Positions 44,343 through 53,035 of a stretch of 64,000 bases of DNA are shown piece after piece. Numbering within the stretch: position 1 is the first letter of the stretch; every line of letters begins with the position of its first letter. A model generated the notes under the pieces. That model was not told the origin of the DNA, made no database searches, and worked only from the letters and a program-made list of their open reading frames with translations. Source of the DNA: Cellulomonas palmilytica (GTDB taxonomy: Bacteria; Actinomycetota; Actinomycetes; Actinomycetales; Cellulomonadaceae); assembly GCF_021590045.1 (NCBI RefSeq), contig NZ_CP062221.1, positions 1,550,001-1,614,000 of the forward strand. Reading direction: 5' to 3'. The translations under genes and the position numbers were made by a program.

Positions 44343-45158
44343 TCAGCCGCGCGCGAGGGCCGCGACGATCTCGTCGGTCCGTGCGACGAGCAGGCGCAGC
44401 CGCCGCAGCGTCGAGGCCGGCTCGTCGCGCTCGCCGAGGCGCAGCATCCCCGCGTCGCCCGCGCGCTGGCCCGCGGTGATCCGGTCCGCCGAGTCCGTGA
44501 CCCGACGCTCGACGTGGCGCAGCAGCGTCTCAGGGTCGACGCCGCCGTACGCGTCGGCGATCACGCGCAGCCCGTGCGCGAGACGGGCCGCGTCCGCGTC
44601 GGGGAACAGCAGGGGCGACACCCACGCGAACATCGCGAGGTCGTCGAGCGGGACGCCAGGGCCGGCGGTGTCCCAGTCGAACACGCCCGCGAGCGCGTCG
44701 CCGTCGAACACGAGGTTGTACATCGCGAAGTCGTGGTGGCACACGATCTCGCCGGGGCCCAGCGCCCGCTCGACGAACCGCCAGCGCCGTGACGAGCGCG
44801 GGAAACCCGCGACCACGCGGTGGTAGTCGCGCAGCCACCGTGCCGCGGAGGCGAGCTGCGCGTCGGTGAGCTCGACCCGGCCGACCGGCACGACCTCGCC
44901 CGGCAGGTAGTCCAGGACCTCGCGGCCGCGGTCGTCGACGCCGTGCGGGCGCGGGACGCCCGCCAGGCCCTCGTCGGCCAGGAACCCCAGCAGCTCGTGC
45001 ACCGCGGGCGTCCACGGCCCCGTCGGGCGGCGCACCGTGGCGCCCACGCGCACGGCCCCACCCACGTTGCCGCCAGGGAGCACGACCTCCTCGTGCAGCT
45101 CGTCGTGCAGCTCGTCGTCCCGCTCGTCCTCCAGCACGGCGACCACCCAACCACACAC
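44343..45158 (-). CDS. Aminoglycoside phosphotransferase-family kinase
   Basis: This protein (271 aa if started at GTG 45158) shows the APH fold: catalytic HHDFAMYNLVF and the metal-binding VFDWDTAGPGVPLDDLA. The family includes small-molecule kinases; this subgroup (LPGGNVGGAVRVGATVRRP) is common in actinobacteria and there is no evidence that it acts on antibiotics. The N-terminus is doubtful: a DELHDELHEE repeat precedes the conserved part, and a GTG beside GAGGAG near VVLPGGN may be the true start. It lies directly after the sdh terminator on the same strand. Confidence 0.8.
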   Translation of the reverse strand: MCGWVVAVLEDERDDELHDELHEEVVLPGGNVGGAVRVGATVRRPTGPWTPAVHELLGFLADEGLAGVPRPHGVDDRGREVLDYLPGEVVPVGRVELTDAQLASAARWLRDYHRVVAGFPRSSRRWRFVERALGPGEIVCHHDFAMYNLVFDGDALAGVFDWDTAGPGVPLDDLAMFAWVSPLLFPDADAARLAHGLRVIADAYGGVDPETLLRHVERRVTDSADRITAGQRAGDAGMLRLGERDEPASTLRRLRLLVARTDEIVAALARG

Positions 45159-45160
45159 GA

Positions 45161-45198
45161 CGACGCCCGCCGACCCGTGTCCGGGGTGGCGGGCGTCG
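45161..45198 (-). terminator. Terminator of the sdhCDAB operon
   Basis: CGACGCCCGCC (45161-45171) and GGCGGGCGTCG (45188-45198) form a perfect 11-bp stem beginning 14 nt after the sdhB stop. Confidence 0.75.
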
Positions 45199-45212
45199 GC
45201 CGGCTCAGCGGG

Positions 45213-45974
45213 TCAGAACGCGCGTGTGATCATGGCGCGCTTGACCTCCTGGATCGCCTTGGTGACCTCGATGCCGCGCGGGCAGGCCTCGGTGCAGTTG
45301 AAGGTCGTGCGGCAGCGCCACACGCCCTCCTTGTCGTTGAGGATCTCCAGGCGCTGCGCGCCGCCCTCGTCGCGGCTGTCGAAGATGAACCGGTGCGCGT
45401 TGACGATCGCCGCCGGGCCGAAGTACTGGCCGTCGGTCCAGAACACCGGGCACGACGACGTGCACGACGCGCACAGGATGCACTTGGTCGTGTCGTCGAA
45501 CCGCGCGCGCTGCTCGGGCGACTGCAGCCGTTCCTTGCTCGGCTCGTTCCCCGTGGTGATGAGGAACGGCATGATCTCGCGGTAGGACGCGAAGAACGGC
45601 TCCATGTCGACCACGAGGTCCTTGATCACCGGCAGGCCCTTGATGGGCTCGACCGTGATCGGCTTGCTCGGGTCCAGGTCCTTGAGCAGCGTCTTGCACG
45701 CGAGCCGGTTGCGGCCGTTGATCCGCATCGCGTCCGAGCCGCAGATCCCGTGCGCGCACGAGCGGCGGAACGTCAGCGAGCCGTCGTGCTCCCACTTGAT
45801 CTTGTGCAGCGCGTCCAGCACGCGGTCCGTGCCGTGCACCTCGAGCTCGAACTCGTCGAACCGCGTGACGGCCGTGCCGTCGTCGGCGGGCAGGTGACGC
45901 AGCACGCGCAGGGTGACCGTGAACGACGGCACGGCACCGGCCTTGGCGGGGGCGTCCTCGAGCGTGGCAGTCAT
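45213..45974 (-). CDS. sdhB: Succinate dehydrogenase iron-sulfur subunit
   Basis: This 253-aa subunit has the 2Fe-2S ligands in RRSCAHGICGSDAM and the later CKTLL cysteine, the 4Fe-4S motif CILCASCTSSCP, and the 3Fe-4S region ending NCTEACPRGIEVTKAI. It passes electrons from the SdhA flavin to quinone at the membrane. Its start overlaps the sdhA stop by 1 nt (TGATG), and a hairpin terminator follows. Confidence 0.96.
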   Translation of the reverse strand: MTATLEDAPAKAGAVPSFTVTLRVLRHLPADDGTAVTRFDEFELEVHGTDRVLDALHKIKWEHDGSLTFRRSCAHGICGSDAMRINGRNRLACKTLLKDLDPSKPITVEPIKGLPVIKDLVVDMEPFFASYREIMPFLITTGNEPSKERLQSPEQRARFDDTTKCILCASCTSSCPVFWTDGQYFGPAAIVNAHRFIFDSRDEGGAQRLEILNDKEGVWRCRTTFNCTEACPRGIEVTKAIQEVKRAMITRAF

Positions 45975-47803
45975 CAGTACTTACGCTCCATCGGCTGGTA
46001 GCGGGTCACGGTGACGGACTTGGAGCCGAGCACCAGCTGGTAGTCGTCGAACGTCTCGACGTGGTGGAACGAGCCCTCCGCGTCGCCGTCGGTGACGGGG
46101 GCGTCGAGCGGGCGACGGTAGGCCATCGTGTGCCGCATGAAGCCCGCGTCGTCGCGGTCCGGGAAGTCCTCGCGGAAGTGGCCGCCGCGCGACTCCTCGC
46201 GGTTGAGCGCGCCGACGACGACCGTCTCGGAGATGTCCAGCAGGAAGCCGAGCTCGACGGCCTCGAGCAGGTCGGTGTTGAACGTGCGCGACTTGTCCTG
46301 CACGGAGACCGCCTGGAACCGCTTGCGCAGCGCCTTGATGTCGGCGAGGGCCTGCGCGAGCGACTCGGCCGTGCGGAACACCTGGGCGTTCGCGTCCATC
46401 GTCTCCTGCAGCGCGCGGCGGATGTCCGCGACGCGCTCGCCGTCCGGGCGCGTGCGGATCGTCTCGAGCTCGTCCTCGACGACCACCGCGGGGTTCTCCG
46501 GGAGCTCGACGAACGACGCGTCCGCGGCGTACGCGGCGGCCGAGCGGCCGGCGCGCTTGCCGAACACGTTGATGTCGAGCAGGGAGTTGGTGCCCAGGCG
46601 GTTCGAGCCGTGCACGGACACGCACGCGACCTCGCCGGCCGCGTACAGGCCCTTGATGACGTCGCGCTCGTTGCGCAGCACCTCGCCCTCGATGTTCGTG
46701 GGGATGCCACCCATCGCGTAGTGCGCGGTCGGGTACACGGGGACGGGCTCGGTGTACGGCTCGATGCCGAGGTACGTGCGCGCGAACTCGGTGATGTCCG
46801 GGAGCTTCGCGTCGATGTGCGCGGGCTCCAGGTGCGTGAGGTCGAGCAGCACGTAGTCCTTGTTCGGCCCCGCGCCGCGGCCCTCGCGGACCTCGTTCGC
46901 CATGGACCGGGCGACGATGTCGCGCGGCGCGAGGTCCTTGATCGTCGGGGCGTAGCGCTCCATGAAGCGCTCGCCGTCGGCGTTGCGCAGGATGCCGCCC
47001 TCGCCGCGGGCCGCCTCCGACAGCAGGATGCCCAGGCCCGCGAGGCCCGTCGGGTGGAACTGGAAGAACTCCATGTCCTCGAGCGGGATGCCGCGGCGGT
47101 ACGCGAGCGCCATGCCGTCGCCCGTGAGCGTGTGCGCGTTCGACGTGGTCTTGAAGATCTTGCCCGCGCCGCCCGTCGCGAACACGACGGCCTTCGCCTG
47201 GAAGACGTGGATCTCCCCGGTCGCGAGCTCGTACGCGACGACGCCCGAGACGTTGACCTCCTCGCCGTCGGGCACGTGGCCCGCCGCGAGGTCGTGGTCC
47301 ACGAGCAGGTCCAGCACGTAGAACTCGTTGAAGAACTCGACGTCGTTCTTCACGCACTGCTGGTAGAGCGTCTGCAGGATCATGTGACCCGTGCGGTCCG
47401 CGGCGTAGCACGCGCGGCGCACGGCGGCCTCGCCGTGGTTGCGCGTGTGGCCGCCGAACCGGCGCTGGTCGATGCGGCCCTCGGGCGTCCGGTTGAACGG
47501 CAGGCCCATCTTCTCGAGGTCGAGCACCGCGTCGATGGCCTCCTTGGCCATCACCTCGGCGGCGTCCTGGTCGACCAGGTAGTCACCGCCCTTGACGGTG
47601 TCGAACGTGTGCCACTCCCAGTTGTCCTCCTCGACGTTGGCGAGGGCGGCGCACATGCCGCCCTGTGCCGCGCCGGTGTGGGAACGCGTGGGGTAGAGCT
47701 TGGAGATGACGGCGGTGCGCACGCGTGTCGAGGACTCGAGGGCGGCGCGCATCCCGGCGCCGCCCGCGCCGACGATGACGACGTCGTACTGGTGCGTCTG
47801 CAT
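45974..47803 (-). CDS. sdhA: Succinate dehydrogenase flavoprotein subunit
   Basis: This 609-aa flavoprotein has the dinucleotide-binding [13 protein letters not shown], the covalent-FAD histidine in [11 protein letters not shown], and the catalytic-site RFMERYAP and [15 protein letters not shown]. It oxidises succinate to fumarate. The full length and the linked sdhC, sdhD and sdhB genes show a complete complex II rather than an orphan fumarate reductase. Confidence 0.97.
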   Translation of the reverse strand: MQTHQYDVVIVGAGGAGMRAALESSTRVRTAVISKLYPTRSHTGAAQGGMCAALANVEEDNWEWHTFDTVKGGDYLVDQDAAEVMAKEAIDAVLDLEKMGLPFNRTPEGRIDQRRFGGHTRNHGEAAVRRACYAADRTGHMILQTLYQQCVKNDVEFFNEFYVLDLLVDHDLAAGHVPDGEEVNVSGVVAYELATGEIHVFQAKAVVFATGGAGKIFKTTSNAHTLTGDGMALAYRRGIPLEDMEFFQFHPTGLAGLGILLSEAARGEGGILRNADGERFMERYAPTIKDLAPRDIVARSMANEVREGRGAGPNKDYVLLDLTHLEPAHIDAKLPDITEFARTYLGIEPYTEPVPVYPTAHYAMGGIPTNIEGEVLRNERDVIKGLYAAGEVACVSVHGSNRLGTNSLLDINVFGKRAGRSAAAYAADASFVELPENPAVVVEDELETIRTRPDGERVADIRRALQETMDANAQVFRTAESLAQALADIKALRKRFQAVSVQDKSRTFNTDLLEAVELGFLLDISETVVVGALNREESRGGHFREDFPDRDDAGFMRHTMAYRRPLDAPVTDGDAEGSFHHVETFDDYQLVLGSKSVTVTRYQPMERKY

Positions 47804-47828
47804 GAGGGTCAGGGCTTCCTTCGGGGCG

Positions 47829-48287
47829 TCAGGCGGTGCAGAACGAGGGCAGCAGGTCCAGCGGCGCGTCGGCCGGGCACGCGTCGAACGTGAAGATCAC
47901 GAGCGTGCCGAGGACGACCACGATGACGAACGCGAAGTACAGCAGGCCCTTGAGCACCAGGCGGGTGGTGTCCTTGGACGCGTAGTCGTTCACGAGCGTG
48001 CGCATGCCGTTGGTGCCGTGGATCATCGCGAGCCACAGCATCAGCAGGTCCCAGACCTGCCACAGCGGCGACGCCCACTTGCCGGCGACGAACCCGAAGT
48101 CGATCGCCGAGATGCCCTCGCCGTCGACGAGGTTCATGAACAGGTGCCCGAAGATCAGCACGATCAGCAGTGCGCCGGAGGCGCGCATGAACACCCAGCC
48201 GTACAGCTCGGTGTTGCCGCGCGTGGTCAGGCGCGACGGACGGGCGCGCGGCGGGCGAGGGGCCTTGGGGTCGGCGATCGTCGTCAT
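47829..48287 (-). CDS. sdhD: Succinate dehydrogenase membrane anchor subunit
   Basis: This 152-aa protein has three TM helices (about residues 30-55, 75-100, 110-135) with [21 protein letters not shown] and a [18 protein letters not shown] block, typical of actinobacterial SdhD. It anchors complex II and helps bind heme and quinone. ATG at 48287 shares one base with the sdhC stop (TGATG); GTG at 48290 is a less likely alternative. Confidence 0.9.
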   Translation of the reverse strand: MTTIADPKAPRPPRARPSRLTTRGNTELYGWVFMRASGALLIVLIFGHLFMNLVDGEGISAIDFGFVAGKWASPLWQVWDLLMLWLAMIHGTNGMRTLVNDYASKDTTRLVLKGLLYFAFVIVVVLGTLVIFTFDACPADAPLDLLPSFCTA

Positions 48288-48706
48288 CACTCACCCCCGA
48301 AGACGTGCATGAGGTGCCGCGGCAGGAAGCCCGCCATGGTCACGACGAACAGGCCGATCACGACCCAGAGCATGACCCGCTGGTACTTCGGGCCCTTGGC
48401 CCAGAAGTCCACGAGGATGATCCGGATGCCGTTGAAGGCGTGGAACACGATCGCCGCCACGAGGCCGGCCTCGCCGAGTCCCATGACCGGGTTCTTGTAC
48501 GTGCCGATGACCTCGTTGTACGCCTCGGGCGAGACGCGCACGAGCGAGGTGTCGAGCACGTGGACGAGAAGGAAGAAGAAGATGGCGACGCCGGTCACGC
48601 GGTGCGCGACCCACGACCACATTCCTTCACGCCCGCGGTAGAGGGTGCCGACGGGCGCCTTCTTCCTCGCCGGGGGCGAGGCGGGCGCGGTGGGCGCTGC
48701 GGACAC
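48287..48706 (-). CDS. sdhC: Succinate dehydrogenase cytochrome b556 subunit
   Basis: This 139-aa protein has GMWSWVAHRVTGVAIFFFLLVH (heme-binding region) followed by two more TM helices, matching SdhC. The GTG at 48706 is set by AGGAGG 8 nt upstream. It is the first gene of the sdhCDAB operon, whose control region carries a Crp-like palindrome. Confidence 0.9.
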   Translation of the reverse strand: MSAAPTAPASPPARKKAPVGTLYRGREGMWSWVAHRVTGVAIFFFLLVHVLDTSLVRVSPEAYNEVIGTYKNPVMGLGEAGLVAAIVFHAFNGIRIILVDFWAKGPKYQRVMLWVVIGLFVVTMAGFLPRHLMHVFGGE

Positions 48707-48768
48707 GGGAAGTGCCTCCTGGCGAGTCAGGGGGTGGGACGGCCTCGTCCCTGGGTGTTTCCCCTCAC

Positions 48769-48836
48769 TGTATAGACCCCCCCAAGGCCGATCGCACGGG
48801 GCTGGGCCCAAGGTCCTGCCTGTGAGAAAGTCCACA
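48769..48836 (-). promoter_or_regulatory. sdhCDAB promoter with Crp/GlxR-like site
   Basis: A minus-strand -10 box TATACA lies at 48774-48769. About 45 bp further upstream, TGTGAGAAAGTCCACA (48821-48836) matches TGTGA-N6-TCACA with one mismatch. GlxR binding at sdh promoters is known in Corynebacterium; here it is inferred. Confidence 0.6.
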
Positions 48837-48975
48837 GACTGGGACGACGAGGGTCGATCGCGGGGGCTTGTGCCCGGTTGTCCCCGCCCCCCCCGCGCGG
48901 GTCGGTCGCGCACCCGGCTCGACCGTCGGCTCGACGGTCGGCTCCCGCGGCCGGGGGCGGCCGACGGGCTCGGGC

Positions 48976-48981
48976 TAACCT
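48976..48981 (+). promoter_or_regulatory. -10 box (TAACCT) of the mannose-1-phosphate guanylyltransferase gene
   Basis: TAACCT ends 7 nt before the ATG at 48989 without a ribosome binding site, so the transcript is probably leaderless. Confidence 0.55.
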
Positions 48982-48988
48982 GTCGCGC

Positions 48989-50122
48989 ATGTCCGATACC
49001 GCCGCACCGTCGTCCGGCCGCATCCCCGGTTTCCACGCCGTCGTCCCCGCGGGCGGGGCCGGTACGCGCCTGTGGCCGCTGTCGCGCGCGGGCCACCCCA
49101 AGTTCCTGCTCGACCTCACGGGCTCGGGCCGCACGCTGCTGCAGGCCACCGTGGACCGGCTCGCGCCGCTCACGGGCGAGTCCGGGGTCGTCGTCGTGAC
49201 GGGCGTGCGGCACGCGCGGGCCGTCGCGGAGCAGGTCCCCACCCTCGGCGCAGGCGAGGACGGCGGGCGGCTGCTCGTCGAGCCTTCTCCGCGCGACTCG
49301 ATGGCGGCGATCGGGCTCGCCGCGGCCGTGCTGCTCGAGCGGCACGGCGAGGACGTCGTGATCGGCTCGTTCGCCGCGGACCACGTGATCGACGGGACGC
49401 AGGCGTTCGAGCGCACGGTGCGCGAGGCCGTCGCGGCCGCGCGCGAGGGGTTCGTCGTGACGATCGGCATCACCGCGACGGGTCCGTCGACCGCGTTCGG
49501 CTACATCCGGTCGGCCGACGACCTGGGGGTCGCGGACGCGCCGAGCGCGCGGCACGTCGCGGGCTTCACCGAGAAGCCCGACGCGCAGACCGCCGCCGAG
49601 TACCTGGCAACCGGCGACTACCGGTGGAACGCGGGCATGTTCGTCGTGAAGGCCGCGGTCCTGCTCGACCACCTGGCGCAGCAGATCCCGGCGCTCGCTG
49701 CGGGCCTGCGCGAGATCGGCGCCGCGTGGGACACCGCCGAGCGCGACGCCGTGCTCGAGCGCGTGTGGCCGGGGCTGACGAAGATCGCGATCGACCACGC
49801 GATCGCCGAGCCGGTCGCCGCGGCGGGCGGCGTGGCCGTCGTGCCGGGGGACTTCGGGTGGGACGACGTGGGCGACTTCGCGTCGCTCGCGGAGCTGCTG
49901 CCGTCGGCGACGCTCGGCGACGACGCCGCCGTGCTGCGCGTCGGGTCGGACGACGCGTTCGTCGTGCCGGCCGCGGGACGCACGGTCGCGGTCGTCGGGC
50001 TCGCCGACGCGGTCGTCGTCGACACGCCCGACGCGCTGCTCGTGACGACGCGCGCCCACGCGCAGCAGGTCAAGTCGGCCGTCGACGGCTGGCGCGCGGC
50101 GGGCCGCGAGGACCTGCTCTGA
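48989..50122 (+). CDS. manC: Mannose-1-phosphate guanylyltransferase
   Basis: This 377-aa nucleotidyltransferase has the pyrophosphorylase signature VVPAGGAGTRLWPLSRAGHPKFLLD, then FAADHVI, FTEKPDAQTAAEYL and YRWNAGMFVVKA, the GMP-specific pattern. It makes GDP-mannose for mannosylation of lipids and glycans, a possible supply for the PIG-V-like enzyme at 33620. The C-terminal isomerase domain of bifunctional ManC/AlgA is absent. ATG 48989 is placed by a -10 box 7 nt upstream. Confidence 0.92.
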   Translation: MSDTAAPSSGRIPGFHAVVPAGGAGTRLWPLSRAGHPKFLLDLTGSGRTLLQATVDRLAPLTGESGVVVVTGVRHARAVAEQVPTLGAGEDGGRLLVEPSPRDSMAAIGLAAAVLLERHGEDVVIGSFAADHVIDGTQAFERTVREAVAAAREGFVVTIGITATGPSTAFGYIRSADDLGVADAPSARHVAGFTEKPDAQTAAEYLATGDYRWNAGMFVVKAAVLLDHLAQQIPALAAGLREIGAAWDTAERDAVLERVWPGLTKIAIDHAIAEPVAAAGGVAVVPGDFGWDDVGDFASLAELLPSATLGDDAAVLRVGSDDAFVVPAAGRTVAVVGLADAVVVDTPDALLVTTRAHAQQVKSAVDGWRAAGREDLL

Positions 50123-50175
50123 CCCGACGCGTGCGCGCTCGCGGACACCTCGGGCAGTGCCGCAGCGGGCGGGGA

Positions 50176-50181
50176 TAACCT
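50176..50181 (+). promoter_or_regulatory. -10 box (TAACCT) of the M20 amidohydrolase gene
   Basis: TAACCT ends 6 nt before the GTG at 50188; no ribosome binding site is present. Confidence 0.55.
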
Positions 50182-50187
50182 CGCCAC

Positions 50188-51444
50188 GTGCCCACCTCGT
50201 CGTCCGTCGTCGTCCCGTCGCTCGACTCGCTGCGCCCGGCGCCCACGTCCGCGCCGGTGCTGCGCCTGACGCGGCTGATGGACTCGCTGCGCGACGAGCT
50301 CGTCGAGATCCGCCGTGACCTGCACGCGCACCCCGAGCTCGCCCGCACCGAGGAGCGCACGACGCGCGTGGTCGCCGAGCGGCTGCGCCTCGCGGGGCTG
50401 ACGCCGCACGTGCTGCCGGGCAGCGGGCTCGTGTGCGACATCGGCCCGTCGCACGCGCAGACCGGACGCGGGCGGATCGCGCTGCGCGCCGATCTCGACG
50501 CGCTGCCCGTCACCGACGAGTGCGGGCTGCCGTGGCACTCGACCCACCGGTCGGTCGCGCATGCGTGCGGCCACGACGTGCACGCGACCGTCGTGCTCGG
50601 CGCGGGGCTCGCGCTCGCGGAGCTCGCCGCCGCGGGCGAGCTCGCGACCGGCGTGCGGCTCGTCTTCCAGCCGGCCGAGGAGGTGCAGCCGGGCGGCTCG
50701 CTCGACGTGATCGCGGCGGGTGCGCTCGACGGCGTGTCCCAGATCTTCGCGGTGCACTGCGACCCGAAGGTCGACGTCGGTCAGGTGGGCACGCGCATCG
50801 GACCCATCACGTCGGCGAGCGACGAGGTCACGGTCGTGTTCTCGGGTGCGGGCGGGCACACGTCGCGCCCGCACCTCACGGGCGACCTGGTGTTCGCGCT
50901 CGCGCAGGTCGTCACGCAGGTCCCCGCGATCCTCGGGCGCCGGCTCGACCCGCGCTCGGGCGTCAACCTCACGTGGGGCGCGGTGCAGGCCGGCGTCGCG
51001 CACAACGTCATCCCCGGCACCGGGACGGTGCGCGGCACGCTGCGCTGCCTCGACGTGCGCGCGTGGGAGGCGGCGTCGCAGGTGTTCCACGACGCGGTCG
51101 AGCAGGTCGTCGCGCCGTACGACGTCGAGGTCGAGATCCGCCACCAGCGCGGCGTCCCGCCGGTGGAGAACGACGAGCGTGCCACCGGTGTGCTCGAGGC
51201 GGCCGCGCGCGACGTGCTCGGACCCGACTCGGTGAACCTCACCGAGCAGTCGCTCGGGGGTGAGGACTTCGCCTGGTACCTGACGAAGGTGCCGGGCGCG
51301 ATGGCGCGCCTGGGCACCCGCACGCCCGGGGGCCGGACGTACGACATCCACCAGGGCGACCTCGTGGTCGACGAGCGCGCGGTCGAGGCCGGTGCGCTGC
51401 TCCTGGCGCGTGCCGCGGTGGTCGCGGGGACGCCGCGCACCTGA
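50188..51444 (+). CDS. M20D-type amidohydrolase
   Basis: This 418-aa metallohydrolase has LRDELVEIRRDLHAHPELA, the metal site ACGHDVHATVVLGAG and VFQPAEEVQPGGSLD, and the lid domain with GGHTSRPHLTGDL. These are typical of IAA-amino-acid hydrolase-like/N-acyl amino acid amidohydrolases. The exact substrate cannot be read from the sequence. GTG 50188 follows a -10 box by 6 nt (leaderless). Confidence 0.88.
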   Translation: MPTSSSVVVPSLDSLRPAPTSAPVLRLTRLMDSLRDELVEIRRDLHAHPELARTEERTTRVVAERLRLAGLTPHVLPGSGLVCDIGPSHAQTGRGRIALRADLDALPVTDECGLPWHSTHRSVAHACGHDVHATVVLGAGLALAELAAAGELATGVRLVFQPAEEVQPGGSLDVIAAGALDGVSQIFAVHCDPKVDVGQVGTRIGPITSASDEVTVVFSGAGGHTSRPHLTGDLVFALAQVVTQVPAILGRRLDPRSGVNLTWGAVQAGVAHNVIPGTGTVRGTLRCLDVRAWEAASQVFHDAVEQVVAPYDVEVEIRHQRGVPPVENDERATGVLEAAARDVLGPDSVNLTEQSLGGEDFAWYLTKVPGAMARLGTRTPGGRTYDIHQGDLVVDERAVEAGALLLARAAVVAGTPRT

Positions 51445-51823
51445 CGTCCTGTGGCTGCGTCCTGCGCGGCGTCCTGCGTCGCGTCCGGATCGTCTCGGTC
51501 GGGGTGGACCCGCACGGGTTGACACGAGTGACCCCCGGCGTCCGGAAGGTCCGTCACGGACCGGTCCGCGGCGGCCGCATCGTGAGACGGCACGTCCGTC
51601 ACCTGGGCTGATGTCCCAACTCGGTAACGGAACCTGCAGCGATACTCGCCGGTAACATGCGCGTCATCCGGCGCTCACTAGAGTCCGAACCATCGACCGG
51701 CCCGTGCGACCTCGCCGTGCACCCGCCGCGCAGCGACCGCACGTGCCCCGCACGTGCGCCCCTGAGCGGCCCGTTCCCCCGAGGCGCAGGGTCGGTGCTC
51801 TGACGAGAACCCAGGAGACACGC
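51445..51823 (+). other. 379-bp intergenic region with promoter and long leader of the nucleoside importer
   Basis: No gene is seen. The first part has GCGTCCTG direct repeats (51444-51490) and a GGTCCG/CGGACC inverted repeat near 51547. TAGAGT at 51679-51684 resembles a -10 box, giving a leader of about 135 nt. Within it, GCACGTGC occurs twice (51739-51746 and 51750-51757). No riboswitch class was recognised. Confidence 0.5.
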
Positions 51824-52945
51824 GTGAAGAAGCTCATCCGTGTGGCCGCGCTCAGCGGGGCGGTCGCCCTCGCGCTCACGGCCTGTGGCAGCGCCCCCGA
51901 CGACGACGACACGACGCCCGGGGCGGGGGCGACCGGCGGCGAGACCACCGCGGCCGCGCCCGAGGAGGTCGACTTCAAGGCCTGCATGGTCTCCGACTCC
52001 GGCGGCTTCGAGGACAAGTCGTTCAACCAGTCCGGTGCCGAGGGCCTGCAGCGTGCGGCCGACGAGCTGGGCGTCCAGATCAACATGGTCGAGTCGACCG
52101 CGGCGACGGACTTCACGCCCAACATCGACCAGATGATCGCGGACGACTGCGACCTCATCATCGGCGTCGGCTTCCTCCTCGAGGACCCGATCCAGGCCGC
52201 GGCCGAGGCGAACCCCGACGTGCACTTCGCGCTCATCGACTCCTCGTTCAGCGACGCCGAGTTCAACCCGGTGACCCTGGACAACGCCAAGCCCCTGCTG
52301 TTCAACACGCAGGAGGCCGCGTTCCTCGCCGGCTACGTCGCCGCGGGCACGAGCACCACGGGCACGGTCGCGACGTTCGGCGGCATCCAGCTGCCGTCGG
52401 TCTCGATCTTCATGGACGGCTTCGCCGACGGTGTCGCGCAGTACAACACCGACGCCGGCAAGACGGTCAAGGTGCTCGGCTGGGACAAGGACAAGCAGAC
52501 CGGCTCGTTCACGGGTGACTTCGAGAACCAGTCGAACGGCCAGAACCTCGCCAAGGGCTTCATCGACCAGGGCGCGGACGTCATCATGCCGGTCGCGGGC
52601 CCCGTGGGCCTCGGCGCCGCCGCCGCCGCGAAGGACGCCGGCGACGTCGCGTTCATCGGCGTCGACGCCGACTGGTTCCTCACCGCCCCCGACTACTCGG
52701 GCATCGTCCTGACCTCCGTCATGAAGGAGATCGGCGCGGCCGTCTTCGACACGGTCAAGGAGTCGGCCGAGGGCAGCTTCTCCGCCGAGCCGTACGTCGG
52801 CACGCTGGAGAACGGTGGCATCGGCATCGCGCCGTTCCACGACTTCGACTCGAAGGTCTCCGACGAGGTCAAGACCCGCGTCGAGGAGCTCAAGCAGCAG
52901 ATCATCAGCGGTGAGCTGAAGGTCGAGTCGCCGAGCCAGAACTGA
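51824..52945 (+). CDS. BMP-family nucleoside-binding lipoprotein
   Basis: This 373-aa protein has a lipoprotein signal with lipobox L18-T19-A20-C21, then a Bmp/PnrA-like (Med) domain: MVSDSGGFEDKSFNQSGAEGL, DLIIGVGFLLEDPI, FNTQEAAFLAGYVAAG and VMKEIGAAVFDTV. These proteins bind purine or other nucleosides for ABC uptake. GTG 51824 follows CCAGGAGA. A 17-bp stem hairpin directly after the gene probably keeps its expression above that of the ATPase and permeases. Confidence 0.93.
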   Translation: MKKLIRVAALSGAVALALTACGSAPDDDDTTPGAGATGGETTAAAPEEVDFKACMVSDSGGFEDKSFNQSGAEGLQRAADELGVQINMVESTAATDFTPNIDQMIADDCDLIIGVGFLLEDPIQAAAEANPDVHFALIDSSFSDAEFNPVTLDNAKPLLFNTQEAAFLAGYVAAGTSTTGTVATFGGIQLPSVSIFMDGFADGVAQYNTDAGKTVKVLGWDKDKQTGSFTGDFENQSNGQNLAKGFIDQGADVIMPVAGPVGLGAAAAAKDAGDVAFIGVDADWFLTAPDYSGIVLTSVMKEIGAAVFDTVKESAEGSFSAEPYVGTLENGGIGIAPFHDFDSKVSDEVKTRVEELKQQIISGELKVESPSQN

Positions 52946-52950
52946 CGGTG

Positions 52951-52988
52951 ACGACGGTGGCCCGGGCGGGTGCCCGGGCCACCGTCGT
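52951..52988 (+). terminator. Perfect 17-bp hairpin between binding protein and ATPase
   Basis: Arms at 52951-52967 and 52972-52988 are exact reverse complements around a 4-nt loop, starting 5 nt after the stop. A TAATCT -10 candidate (52999-53004) follows, so the ATPase-permease genes may also have their own promoter. Confidence 0.8.
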
Positions 52989-53035
52989 GCCCTGCGGCTA
53001 ATCTGCACAGCAACGACGCGAAGGAGCGTGACCTC

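Noticed and set aside
44343..45158. Antibiotic resistance gene
   Set aside because: The product has the aminoglycoside phosphotransferase fold but belongs to a housekeeping-like actinobacterial subgroup; nothing in sequence or context indicates resistance.
51685..51823. Purine or other riboswitch in the leader of the nucleoside importer
   Set aside because: The leader is long enough, but no conserved aptamer core was recognised; the paired GCACGTGC motifs are short palindromes only.
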